Below, in pieces: positions 17,972 through 25,283 of a stretch of DNA of 64,000 nt. The stretch spans positions 2,275,030 through 2,339,029 of the forward strand of contig NZ_KK073875.1 of the NCBI RefSeq assembly GCF_000585395.1, read 5' to 3'. Numbering within the stretch: the stretch's first letter is position 1; every line of letters starts with the position of its first letter. Position numbers and translations under genes: made by a program. This stretch comes from Saccharibacillus sacchari DSM 19268 (lineage in GTDB: Bacteria; Bacillota; Bacilli; Paenibacillales; Paenibacillaceae). The notes beneath the pieces were generated by a model, which was not told the DNA's origin, made no database searches, and was given only the letters and a program-made list of their open reading frames with translations.

Positions 17972-19132
17972 TTACTTGGCCCAGTATTGCTTCGCGATTT
18001 TTTGGCCTTGATCGATCTTCGCCCACTGCTCAGCCTGGCTCAGTTCGTTGCCGCCGTCGCAGGATGCGAAGCCGCATTGGTGGGACAGGAGCAGGCGGTC
18101 TTTGTCGATGATGGTGGATGCTTCGTCCAGCAAACGCAGTACGCGCTCTTCGTCGTCGAGGGTGCTCGTTTTGGAAGACAGCAGGCCGAGTACGATCTCG
18201 GTGTTTGGCTTGTCTTTGAACACTTCCAGCGCTTCCAGGGAACCTGCGCGCTCGTCGTCCCACTCCAGGAAGAAACGGTCGTATTTCAGCTGCTTCAGGA
18301 ACAGGTTCGCGATCTTCACGTACGAGCCGCCGCCCATGTTGCGCGAATCGTAGTTGCCGCGGCAGTTGTGCGTCCACATTTTCAGACCCAGCTCGTGCCC
18401 GAAGTCGATCACCGTGTTGTTGATGTCGATGAACTCGGCCGCGAGCGCCTGTACCTGCTCCTGGTCGATGTTCTCGCCCGTGTATGGGGAATTCGGGTTA
18501 TCGTCCGCGAACAGCTCCCATAGGCAGTCGTCGAACTGAAGAATTTCTCCGCCCGCGTCCGCGAAGTCTTGAACGAACTCTTTGTACGCTTTGACGAGTC
18601 CGGCTTTCAGCTCTTTTGCATCTTTGTAGACGGAATCCGTGCCGCCGATATTGTCCGACCACGACAGTTCGCCGAAGATGTGGGACGGGGATGGTACGCA
18701 GAGCTTGGTCTCGCGATCACCCGCGCTGTCTTTAAGCTGTTTGAACGATTTGATAAAGTGGTGGTTTTTGCCGCTCAGCTCGCCCGTGATACGCAGCCCG
18801 ATGTCTTTGCGCGTCTCGTATTTGGAGCTGCCGTCCGTGTCGCGGAAGAAGTAGCCGTGATCCGCGATGTAACGGTCGATCCCGTCAAAGCCCCATACGA
18901 AGTCGAGGTGCCACATGGATTTCGAGTACTCGCCGTCGGTGATGATCGAGAGGTCGTGTTTGATTTGGTCCTGCACGACGGAGTCGATCGCATGGGCTTC
19001 GCACTGCTCGTAGCCTTCGAATTCTTGGTAGAACGGGTACTGGATATCGTCGCGGTGTTCGATTTGCGTTTTATATTTGAGAAGATCGTCCGGGCGCAGT
19101 AAGCTGCCTACGATTTGAAATTTATCGGTCAT
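17972..19132 (-). CDS. MetE C-terminal-like methyltransferase (YxjG/YxjH type)
   Basis: 386 residues from the ATG at 19132 (AAGGAGG 9 nt upstream); the longer frame to 19207 has no ribosome site. It matches the short cobalamin-independent methionine synthase relatives, which keep only the catalytic half of MetE. Zinc-binding residues are visible in WTHNCRGN (His-X-Cys) and in HQCGFASC near the C-terminus. ITDGE and QFDDCLWELF are further conserved motifs. It probably methylates homocysteine or salvages a related thiol. No S-box or T-box leader is seen upstream. Confidence 0.82.
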   Translation of the reverse strand: MTDKFQIVGSLLRPDDLLKYKTQIEHRDDIQYPFYQEFEGYEQCEAHAIDSVVQDQIKHDLSIITDGEYSKSMWHLDFVWGFDGIDRYIADHGYFFRDTDGSSKYETRKDIGLRITGELSGKNHHFIKSFKQLKDSAGDRETKLCVPSPSHIFGELSWSDNIGGTDSVYKDAKELKAGLVKAYKEFVQDFADAGGEILQFDDCLWELFADDNPNSPYTGENIDQEQVQALAAEFIDINNTVIDFGHELGLKMWTHNCRGNYDSRNMGGGSYVKIANLFLKQLKYDRFFLEWDDERAGSLEALEVFKDKPNTEIVLGLLSSKTSTLDDEERVLRLLDEASTIIDKDRLLLSHQCGFASCDGGNELSQAEQWAKIDQGQKIAKQYWAK

Positions 19133-19504
19133 GGGGGTGTGCCTCCTTGGGTAGTTGCGTATTTGTAAGTGTATGTGATCGGATAGAATCGAAACGATTG
19201 AATGCACTTCATTGTAGCATCGTTGTGGGCGGAGGTGAGTAGACGAAGAAGGTATGGCTGGTTATAGGGGGAGGGTATAAGGCAAAAAAAGACCGTCGAA
19301 CATCGAAATGCTCGCGGCCTGTTTGTCCTCGGATATATGAAAAAGCGAGGGGAACGAAATTTCAGTCAGAGGATTAAAGACTTGACCGAGCTATGCGAGA
19401 TATCGCGGTAGATCGGATATTCCTCCGGCGCCTCTTTCAAACGAATTTTTGCAGACGTATTTTAGCTATTTGATTTGCGCTTTTTCGGTCACATGCCTTC
19501 CAAT
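19133..19504. other. Intergenic stretch with one terminator
   Basis: Apart from the hairpin at 19283-19319, nothing is recognisable between the methyltransferase start and the small gene ending at 19505. Confidence 0.4.
19283..19319 (-). terminator. Terminator downstream of the 78-residue gene
   Basis: Minus-strand GGCCG-CGAGCAT-TTCG-ATGTTCG-A-CGGTC stem followed by seven T. Confidence 0.6.
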
Positions 19505-19741
19505 CTATTTCTCCAGATATTCCTCTTCAATATCCAGACTGTCGGGATGTAAGTCTAAATCTGTCGCGACATCTCGGACGGAACGATAAAATTTGTTTCG
19601 ATCGATCCGACTCGTCAGTTCTGTTTCGTACTCGTCTTCATCGTACGCATATACAGCGGATACTTGAAAACTTTCTGCATTTCCGGAATTTTGGGCTCCG
19701 TCGTAGTCGGTCTGAATCACCATTCGCATAATCGCGCTCAC
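19505..19741 (-). CDS. Small acidic hypothetical protein
   Basis: 78 residues from a GTG at 19741 with AAAGGAG 8 nt upstream. Unrecognised, very acidic (YAYDEDEYETELTS, DIEEEYLEK), with no membrane segment or Cys. It is the last gene before the ssrA-bounded island begins and may belong either to the chromosome or to the oldest insertion. Confidence 0.5.
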   Translation of the reverse strand: MSAIMRMVIQTDYDGAQNSGNAESFQVSAVYAYDEDEYETELTSRIDRNKFYRSVRDVATDLDLHPDSLDIEEEYLEK

Positions 19742-19929
19742 GGCAAGAACTCCTTTCGCTGGGATCTGTATTGGGGATTTGTTTATGCGGTAGTTAGACG
19801 AGCTTGTACAGGGAATGGTTACATTAAGATTTATGAAATTTGATTGAGAGGATTTACGGTCCTTTTTCTGTTTGCATCTCTTTGGAACACGATTATTTCC
19901 AAAGACTCGGCCGCGAAGAAATCAAATAC

Positions 19930-19953
19930 AAAAATGACCACCAATCGGTGGCC
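19930..19953 (-). terminator. Terminator following ssrA scar 1
   Basis: GGCCACC-GATT-GGTGGTC stem then a T-rich run on the minus strand, joined to the scar by the linker TATGTACGATCAG shared with the other copies. Confidence 0.6.
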
Positions 19954-19970
19954 GCTTCTGATCGTACATA

Positions 19971-20143
19971 TGGAGGCGAGGGGAGTCGAACCCCTGTCCG
20001 AAGATAACGCAATATAGGCTTCTACGGGTGTAGTCACAGTTTTGATGTCACCCGAGCGGCGCCCCGTAACCGGCTCCGCGTTGGGTCAGCCTGATTGTCT
20101 TCTTCCGTCTACCCCCAGGCGGAGACTAGACGGCGTATCCCAC
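19971..20143 (-). pseudogene. ssrA: ssrA 3' fragment, scar 1 (173 nt)
   Basis: Matches the last ~173 nt of the intact ssrA at 35662-36025, including the complete T arm and CCTCGCCTCCA end. It diverges in one pseudoknot segment (GCTCGGG and AACGCGGAGCC where the intact gene has CCTAGGG and GAAGGGAATCC). It has no 5' part, so it cannot make tmRNA. Being the outermost copy it may be the ancestral 3' end displaced by the first insertion. The stop codon of the gene ending at 20146 lies directly at its inner edge. Confidence 0.85.
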
Positions 20144-20145
20144 TG

Positions 20146-20643
20146 TCAACGATGGCCTGTATATGGTTCTCCGCTTTCAATATACGTTTTGACAAATTCA
20201 AAAGCATCTCTCAAGCACCTGACATCCCAATTATCACAACGATTCTTTCTATTTTCCGGATCATAATGATGATGGTGCGGTTCTGAATTCACACGATATT
20301 CTTCTGGCGTATCCGGGTCATCGTGAGGCTCATTTCCCCAAGATGTGATATGGTGCAGTTGTATACCTTGCTTGGGCACGATAATCATCCATCGGTACTC
20401 GTACTTCGAAACATATCCGTTATCATCATACTTCTCGTAAGCTCTTAATCCCGTTATTCCGTGAATAGGATGAACTTTTAGCGGAAAAATAACCAGTAGT
20501 GATTTTCGATTACGTTTATAACTTCCATAGATTGATTCTCTGTCTTTAAAGCCTGTATGGTTTTCTAAAAGAGATCCAAAATCCTCTAAAATTTCATTAA
20601 GATCTGCGGGCAGAAGAAGCGTATCGTTGTCTGTATACTTCAA
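20146..20643 (-). CDS. DUF6516/TumE-like putative toxin
   Basis: 165 residues, starting at a TTG (20643) that overlaps the TGA of the preceding gene by 4 nt (TTGA), with GGGAGGGG upstream. The C-terminal part carries the dense EPHHHHYDPENRK motif and an LRDAFEFVKTYI helix that I associate with DUF6516/TumE-type toxins; the family call is tentative. The partner is the coupled HTH protein. Its stop codon sits at the junction with ssrA scar 1, so its 3' end may have been shaped by recombination. Confidence 0.5.
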   Translation of the reverse strand: MKYTDNDTLLLPADLNEILEDFGSLLENHTGFKDRESIYGSYKRNRKSLLVIFPLKVHPIHGITGLRAYEKYDDNGYVSKYEYRWMIIVPKQGIQLHHITSWGNEPHDDPDTPEEYRVNSEPHHHHYDPENRKNRCDNWDVRCLRDAFEFVKTYIESGEPYTGHR

Positions 20644-21395
20644 ATGCCTTTCTCCCCTCCCGCAATTTTAATGATCTCGTCCATTTCTTCAGTAAGGTCT
20701 TTCCAACGATATAAATCAATCGGGTCTTCTAATTCGCTTTCATGAATACCAAATGCTTCTGCATACGTTTTTTTACCGTACTTCAACTGAAATTCGGTAA
20801 TCTCTTGGTTGATGTCTGCCAAACGTTCTCCAGGTGTTTGTTCCAGCATTTTTTTCTTTTGGTAATTCATTTGCATGCGGATAGAGTAAACAGGGTCCCG
20901 CATCAATTCAACGGCATGTTTTGGAATTTTATTTTGAGATCCATTATCCATGCATTCCAAACCTTGCTTGATATATTTGTTTAAAGTGACTTTGGAAATA
21001 CCTAATATCGCAGACGCATCTTTGGGCTTAAGCAAATAATCCTCATGATAGATAAACTCGATGGACGTTCCACCAAGATCATAATACCAAGTTTCAAAAT
21101 CGACCTTGGTTTTTCCAAAGTCCAAATCATTTGCCGGGAAATGCAGGGCAGGCAAACGTTCCAACCACTTTAAGAGATTTTTCTTATGTTTAGAAGAGAA
21201 CAAATATTCATCCGTGTATTTGAATTCTTCATTACTTATTTTGATTCCAACGAGTTTATCAGAGAAAAGAGTCGATAATAAAGCGAGTATTTTAGTGAAA
21301 ATATAATCCGTTTCTTTCTCAATATATAATTCGTTTTTTTGTTCAAAAGCTAATTCAATCTGATGATGCGAATACTCATATATGCCTTTGCTCAT
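20640..21395 (-). CDS. HTH-containing protein, putative antitoxin partner
   Basis: 251 residues from the ATG at 21395 (AAGGAG 9 nt upstream; the ATG at 21404 directly abuts that ribosome site). A MerR/excisionase-like helix-turn-helix lies near residues 124-145 (LKPKDASAILGISKVTLNKY). The first ~115 residues resemble no known domain. It is coupled by 4 nt to the DUF6516-like gene, the classic arrangement in which a DNA-binding antitoxin precedes its toxin. Antitoxin function is inferred from layout only. Confidence 0.5.
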   Translation of the reverse strand: MSKGIYEYSHHQIELAFEQKNELYIEKETDYIFTKILALLSTLFSDKLVGIKISNEEFKYTDEYLFSSKHKKNLLKWLERLPALHFPANDLDFGKTKVDFETWYYDLGGTSIEFIYHEDYLLKPKDASAILGISKVTLNKYIKQGLECMDNGSQNKIPKHAVELMRDPVYSIRMQMNYQKKKMLEQTPGERLADINQEITEFQLKYGKKTYAEAFGIHESELEDPIDLYRWKDLTEEMDEIIKIAGGEKGI

Positions 21396-21532
21396 ATGGA
21401 TCATCTCCTTATTTTTATTGTATCGTGTATTTTCGTTTTTTCAATATCAAAAGTTAATGTTTATTGAAAAATATTAACTTAGATTATTTATTCTTGCTCT
21501 ATTCCTCTTTTCTGAAACTCTTTTATACATAC

Positions 21533-21558
21533 AGAAAAGACCGCCCTCTCAGGCGGTC
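21533..21558 (-). terminator. Terminator following ssrA scar 2
   Basis: GACCGCC-TGAGAG-GGCGGTC stem then TTTTC on the minus strand. It is almost the same hairpin as that following the intact ssrA (35621-35646). Confidence 0.7.
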
Positions 21559-21574
21559 TCACTGATCGTACATA

Positions 21575-21664
21575 TGGAGGCGAGGGACGTCGAACCCCTG
21601 TCCGAAGATAAGTGACATAGCCTAGCTTCGCTAGATGTAGTCAAGGTTTTGGTGTCACCCGAGT
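21575..21664 (-). pseudogene. ssrA: ssrA 3' fragment, scar 2 (about 90 nt)
   Basis: Covers the tRNA-like 3' end and adjacent pseudoknot. It is more diverged than the other copies (GCGAGGGACGTCGAAC in place of GCGAGGGGAGTCGAAC, and a changed pseudoknot loop around CTAGCTTCGCTAG). The stop codon of the zeta toxin gene (21666) touches its inner edge. Confidence 0.8.
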
Positions 21665-21665
21665 G

Positions 21666-22238
21666 TCAGTATGGAGCCAGAACAGGAATAGCCCAAGCAG
21701 GCGCAAAGTCGCCACGGTAAACCAAGTGACCTTGCATAATTTCCGCTACGATCAAAGGTTCGTGTGTATTATCAATAATAATGATTTGATCCGCAAGAGT
21801 TAGAGCAGGTGTAAGGTTCCTCAAAGACTCCCCGTACCGATAACGGATATCTTCTTCAGCAATCCAATGACCGCCTTGCTCTACACGAGAAGCGACGCGA
21901 TCAATATGCATTTGGACATCTTGAAGGCCAATATAGTACAGGACAACTTTGTAATTTCTCTGCTTGGCGATTTCCATATGTTTCAGAACGAATGAGCCAG
22001 ACAATGTTGTTTCTACAGCGAAGTTCTCGCCATTTTTGATGAGCGCTCGAATTCTTTTCACCGCTTCTCTTCCAGCAGACAAGTCGGCACTTCGCGGATT
22101 ATCCGGCTTTAGCTCTCTTGCAATCTGATCCGGATCAACCAGTTCACCGAGCCATTTTTTCATTTGCATACTGAGCGTACTTTTTCCTGCTCCATTCGTT
22201 CCGGCAAATACGGTCATAATGGGTTGAATTTCACTCAT
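21666..22238 (-). CDS. Zeta-toxin family kinase
   Basis: 190 residues from the ATG at 22238; longer frames lack a ribosome site. Walker A GTNGAGKST is near residue 14, followed by DPDQIARELKPDNPRSADL and the conserved VETTLSGS. These fit zeta/PezT-like kinases, which phosphorylate UDP-N-acetylglucosamine precursors or related small molecules to stop growth. The small upstream gene overlaps it by 8 nt and is the expected antitoxin. The C-terminus (AIPVLAPY) ends at ssrA scar 2. Confidence 0.8.
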   Translation of the reverse strand: MSEIQPIMTVFAGTNGAGKSTLSMQMKKWLGELVDPDQIARELKPDNPRSADLSAGREAVKRIRALIKNGENFAVETTLSGSFVLKHMEIAKQRNYKVVLYYIGLQDVQMHIDRVASRVEQGGHWIAEEDIRYRYGESLRNLTPALTLADQIIIIDNTHEPLIVAEIMQGHLVYRGDFAPAWAIPVLAPY

Positions 22239-22428
22239 GATATTCGTATTCTTGACGTTTCCCAGTAGCATCGAATCTAATTTCAAATTGCTTACCTTCT
22301 GCATCCTCACGAATACGTTTGTTGTTCTTGATATAGTAAATAGAGGCACCTGATTCTTTAGCTTGCTTCCGTGCATATTGATTTGCCTTTTTTAAGATTT
22401 CTTGGAGCTGTTCTCGATTTTCTAACAT
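22231..22428 (-). CDS. Putative antitoxin of the zeta-type kinase
   Basis: 65 residues, highly charged, with a long N-terminal helix (REQLQEILKKANQYARKQAK) followed by short beta-strands (SIYYIKNNKRIRED, KQFEIRFDATGK). GGGGGATT precedes the ATG. It overlaps the kinase gene by 8 nt. Small proteins of this shape commonly precede zeta kinases on mobile elements; binding is inferred. Confidence 0.65.
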   Translation of the reverse strand: MLENREQLQEILKKANQYARKQAKESGASIYYIKNNKRIREDAEGKQFEIRFDATGKRQEYEYHE

Positions 22429-22471
22429 CTTGAATCCCCCAATCTAAAATGTACTTTATTATATCATAAAC

Positions 22472-22506
22472 GAAAAACCATCAACCGGATTGTGGTTGAT
22501 GGTTTT
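22472..22506 (-). terminator. Terminator following ssrA scar 3
   Basis: Perfect stem AAAACCATCAACC / GGTTGATGGTTTT with a 7-nt loop, then T on the minus strand. Joined to the scar by the linker TACGTACAGC. Confidence 0.8.
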
Positions 22507-22518
22507 GGGCTGTACGTA

Positions 22519-22761
22519 TGGAGGCGAGGGGAGTCGAACCCCTGTCCGAAGATAACGCAACATAGGCTTCTACGGGTGTAGTCACAGTTTTGATGTCACC
22601 CTAGGAACTCCCCGTAACCGGATTCCCTTCGGGTCAGCCTGATTGTCTTCTTCCGTTTACCCCCAGGCGGAGACTAACCGGCGTATCCCACTATAGGTTG
22701 GGCCCTCATCCCGGCACATGGGCGATGCTGAGCGAGAGCACGATTCACAGTTTCTTAGGCT
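22519..22761 (-). pseudogene. ssrA: ssrA 3' fragment, scar 3 (243 nt)
   Basis: Nearly identical (only scattered differences) to the intact ssrA from the last tag codon and stop (AGCCTAAGAAACTGTG) to the 3' end. The 5' third, including the tag reading frame, is missing. The stop codon of the 65-residue prodomain-like gene (22762) abuts the fragment. The match begins at the tag stop, suggesting exchange in or near the tag region. Confidence 0.9.
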
Positions 22762-22959
22762 TTAAGCATTTTGGTATTCGCCTTTTTCGCTGTAACGATA
22801 ATCAATTACATTTGGATCATTTTGTAACTTTTCTATATTTTCTTCTGAAATTTCGATTCCAACAGTATTCATAAATTTAGAAACATAAATAACTTGAGAA
22901 AATTCCTTAAGTCTAAGAACTTTGGTTTTGTCCTGTACTTTGAGAATAAGATTCTTCAT
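22762..22959 (-). CDS. Free-standing subtilase prodomain-like protein
   Basis: 65 residues from the ATG at 22959, preceded by GGAGGTGG 6 nt upstream. It overlaps the end of the protease gene by 47 nt. Its layout (hydrophobic YVSKFMNTVGIEI, then EENIEKLQNDPNVIDYRYSE) parallels the N-terminal region of the protease itself (LYESKFLPLLGIET, then SELDFIENIREEI), the form of an I9-type propeptide/inhibitor. It is probably a trans-acting inhibitor or chaperone of the adjacent protease, making the pair resemble toxin and antitoxin. That role is inference. Confidence 0.6.
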   Translation of the reverse strand: MKNLILKVQDKTKVLRLKEFSQVIYVSKFMNTVGIEISEENIEKLQNDPNVIDYRYSEKGEYQNA

Positions 22960-23938
22960 TTGAAACCACCTCCACAAGTTGTTCGAGATTTAGCATACCT
23001 AAACCCTGCTGGTTAATAGGAGCCCCTAAATCCTCTATAGTGTTATACATGTAGTCAACAACTTTGGCACTAGAACCCACCCTTGTTGTCATGGCTCCTA
23101 TAATCCCAGTTATAACAGGAGCTGCAAATGATGTCCCACTCAGTTTGCTTCCATCAATATAAGTTGTACCAGGAGCAATCAAATTAGGCTTTTGTCCACC
23201 CACTCGTCCAAAGCTTGAATAGTCAGCTACTTTTTTATCTTTATCAACTGCTCCTACAGTCACAGCATTTGAGGCAACTCCAGGGCAATAAATACTGTCT
23301 TCTTTATTATTTTCATTTCCAGCCGCTATAACTATTGTTGACCTTGTATTAATAACAATTTCATTTATGAGTTTGCATAGATCGCATTTTGTTGGATTAC
23401 AACGACGCTTAAAACTAGCAGAAATATTTATTACATCTACTGCTTTATCTGCCGCCCATTCTAGTGCATTCATCAGTGCGATTTCCTCAGGTTTAGGAGA
23501 ACCTATTTTGGCTGAATAAAGAGTACTTCCCTTCGCAAAATGCTTTATAATTCGCATAACATTTGCACCATGATTAATCGAATCAGTTGGATTAGTGTTA
23601 GTGTAATCGATAAATTCAGCATCGATTTCAGGAGCCCTACCCGAGTCTAATATTGCGATTCGTGAGTTCCAACCTACGTATTGTTTATTAATTAGTTTAC
23701 TTTTTTTTAGAGGAGGCTCAAATGTCAGAACTGCTAAGTACTCTGCTTCTTGGTATTCTCCGGTGATTTCCTCACGGATATTTTCAATAAAATCTAACTC
23801 ACTTATTTGTTGAGGAAAGTTTGTTTCTATGCCTAACAAAGGAAGGAATTTAGATTCATACAAAATCTCTCCTAAGACATTTAAATCTCTTCTTTCTTCA
23901 TCGGAAAGTCTACTTGAAAGATTGACAACATATCGCAT
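22913..23938 (-). CDS. Cytoplasmic subtilisin-like serine protease (S8)
   Basis: 341 residues. Catalytic residues are visible: Asp in RIAILDSGRAPEI near 94, His in DSINHGANVMRI near 119, oxyanion Asn in VIAAGNEN near 206, and nucleophile Ser in GTSFAAPVITG near 274. The first ~80 residues look like an I9-like prodomain. There is no signal peptide, so it should act in the cytoplasm. A Cys-rich insert (CNPTKCDLC) near 182 could bind a metal. GGGGGA precedes the ATG. It is paired with the small prodomain-like gene and lies in the same position as the toxin genes of the other cassettes. Confidence 0.85.
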   Translation of the reverse strand: MRYVVNLSSRLSDEERRDLNVLGEILYESKFLPLLGIETNFPQQISELDFIENIREEITGEYQEAEYLAVLTFEPPLKKSKLINKQYVGWNSRIAILDSGRAPEIDAEFIDYTNTNPTDSINHGANVMRIIKHFAKGSTLYSAKIGSPKPEEIALMNALEWAADKAVDVINISASFKRRCNPTKCDLCKLINEIVINTRSTIVIAAGNENNKEDSIYCPGVASNAVTVGAVDKDKKVADYSSFGRVGGQKPNLIAPGTTYIDGSKLSGTSFAAPVITGIIGAMTTRVGSSAKVVDYMYNTIEDLGAPINQQGLGMLNLEQLVEVVSNEESYSQSTGQNQSS

Positions 23939-24044
23939 AACTTTTCCCCCAACTTCAAATAATCACTAGAAATAATTCTCACTTTATCTTTAATTACCCA
24001 AATCAATTATATCAAATCTCACTTCCCAAAAACGTTTACTTCGC

Positions 24045-24108
24045 GTCTTTAAAAAGGAGTGTAATTTTTTTGGCTCAAGCCAAAAAAATTACACTCCTTT
24101 TTAAAGAC
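24045..24108. promoter_or_regulatory. Perfect 31-bp palindrome with 2-nt loop
   Basis: GTCTTTAAAAAGGAGTGTAA... pairs without mismatch with ...TTACACTCCTTTTTAAAGAC (arms 24045-24075 and 24078-24108, spacer CA). It lies in the 284-bp divergent region between the protease gene and the HTH gene at 24223, so it is not placed as an ordinary end-of-gene terminator. Candidates are an operator, a replication-origin hairpin or a bidirectional attenuator. Confidence 0.85.
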
Positions 24109-24222
24109 TTGATATTGTATATTATATATGAATAAAAGGGAGAAGTTTTTTGCTATATACGTGATTTTTTTTGGAGATAGAACTACAATTATTCTCAGAT
24201 ATATTAAGGTGGAGTGTGAAGA

Positions 24223-24954
24223 ATGAAGAGAAAACAAAACTTTTTCTTAAAAGATAGTGACGAAAAAAACCAAATTTTCGATAAATTACGTGATGATTTC
24301 GGTATATGGAAAAGAAACGTGCAAGAAATGAATAAGCCGTTCTTCGCTATTCATACTGACTTCAAACAACTTTTTTTAAAAGATATTAGTGGCGGAGCAT
24401 TAAAACTCTATATATATTTAGGATTTCATGCGAAATATTATACAGGAGAACTTTGGCATACAAACGAAGAAATCTCTTCTTTTTTTGAAAAAGATCAAAG
24501 AACTATTACTACTTGGTTCAAAGAACTAGAAGAAATAGGTCTGATATTTCGTGAACAAAAAGGATTTAGAATGAAAGCAAACACATTTTTGAGGCCTTAC
24601 GGTTTCTCCTTCCATGAAGCCAGCTATTTTCCTGATACGAAAAATCCTCATAATCAAATCATACAACAAATTGAAACCAGTATTGCATTAAAGTTAGAAC
24701 TTCAGTTTGTACTAATCGCAAACTTCTCTTTAAAGGAGTTTACAATTATTACAATTTATAAAATAGGTGAGGTTTACGAATGTTTTTACTTTTTAAACTT
24801 CTATGAATCCCATATGAAAAGTTTACGTACGTCTTTAAAAAATTTAGAAATAAAATTTGATAATATAGATATAGATAGTCCTTTATCTTCTTCTAAAAAT
24901 TTGCATCAAAGCTTGTATAATACTATCCTAAAATATTTAGAAGATAGCTTTTAA
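24223..24954 (+). CDS. Winged-helix protein, possibly replication-initiator-like
   Basis: 243 residues. Residues ~60-115 form a helix-turn-helix/winged-helix domain (GALKLYIYLGFHAKY, NEEISSFFEKDQRTITTWFK, LEEIGLIFREQKG), as in plasmid or phage Rep-like proteins. The C-terminal 120 residues are unrecognised. Strongly AT-rich codon use. GGTGGAG lies 8 nt before the ATG. The large palindrome 115 bp upstream could be its binding site. A regulator role is equally possible. Confidence 0.55.
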   Translation: MKRKQNFFLKDSDEKNQIFDKLRDDFGIWKRNVQEMNKPFFAIHTDFKQLFLKDISGGALKLYIYLGFHAKYYTGELWHTNEEISSFFEKDQRTITTWFKELEEIGLIFREQKGFRMKANTFLRPYGFSFHEASYFPDTKNPHNQIIQQIETSIALKLELQFVLIANFSLKEFTIITIYKIGEVYECFYFLNFYESHMKSLRTSLKNLEIKFDNIDIDSPLSSSKNLHQSLYNTILKYLEDSF

Positions 24955-24969
24955 AACACTTGAAGTTTA

Positions 24970-24989
24970 CAGGGGGATTTCTCCCCCTG
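24970..24989 (+). terminator. Terminator after the winged-helix gene
   Basis: CAGGGGGA-TTTC-TCCCCCTG perfect stem 16 bp after the stop, with a short T-rich tail. Confidence 0.6.
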
Positions 24990-25201
24990 ACTTTTCAAAT
25001 AAGTAAAGTATAAATGCTCTTCTGATAAATCCCCAAAAAAGTAAATGTACTTATTTAAACTCCTGCTATACCATCCCGCACCTCTTGGTGATAGGGCTTC
25101 TCTTTTCCACTTCTACAAAAATCCAACCTCTGCTTTCAAACTCGTGACTTGCTGAATCGAAGATGATGCCGATTACCCATCAACAACCACAATCGCGTTG
25201 T

Positions 25202-25240
25202 ACGCAATTTTTTGGTTACGATCTCTTCAATACGTTCTTT
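25202..25240 (-). pseudogene. Relic of a serine recombinase C-terminal region
   Basis: The minus strand encodes KERIEEIVTKKLR, matching KERIEQIVTNKLR of the recombinase at 25284-26882. The frame closes soon afterwards and no other domain remains. It looks like the remains of a duplicated or third recombinase gene. Otherwise the gap 24990-25283 shows nothing. Confidence 0.45.
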
Positions 25241-25283
25241 GAATGATTACTACTTATACAAATCGATTTCAAAAAGCATGCTA

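Noticed and set aside
19133..19240. SAM riboswitch or T-box before the MetE-like gene
   Set aside because: None of the conserved S-box or T-box blocks can be found, and the space is too short for a full leader.
24049..24237. 62-codon minus-strand frame over the 31-bp palindrome
   Set aside because: It consists largely of the palindrome and has no ribosome site.
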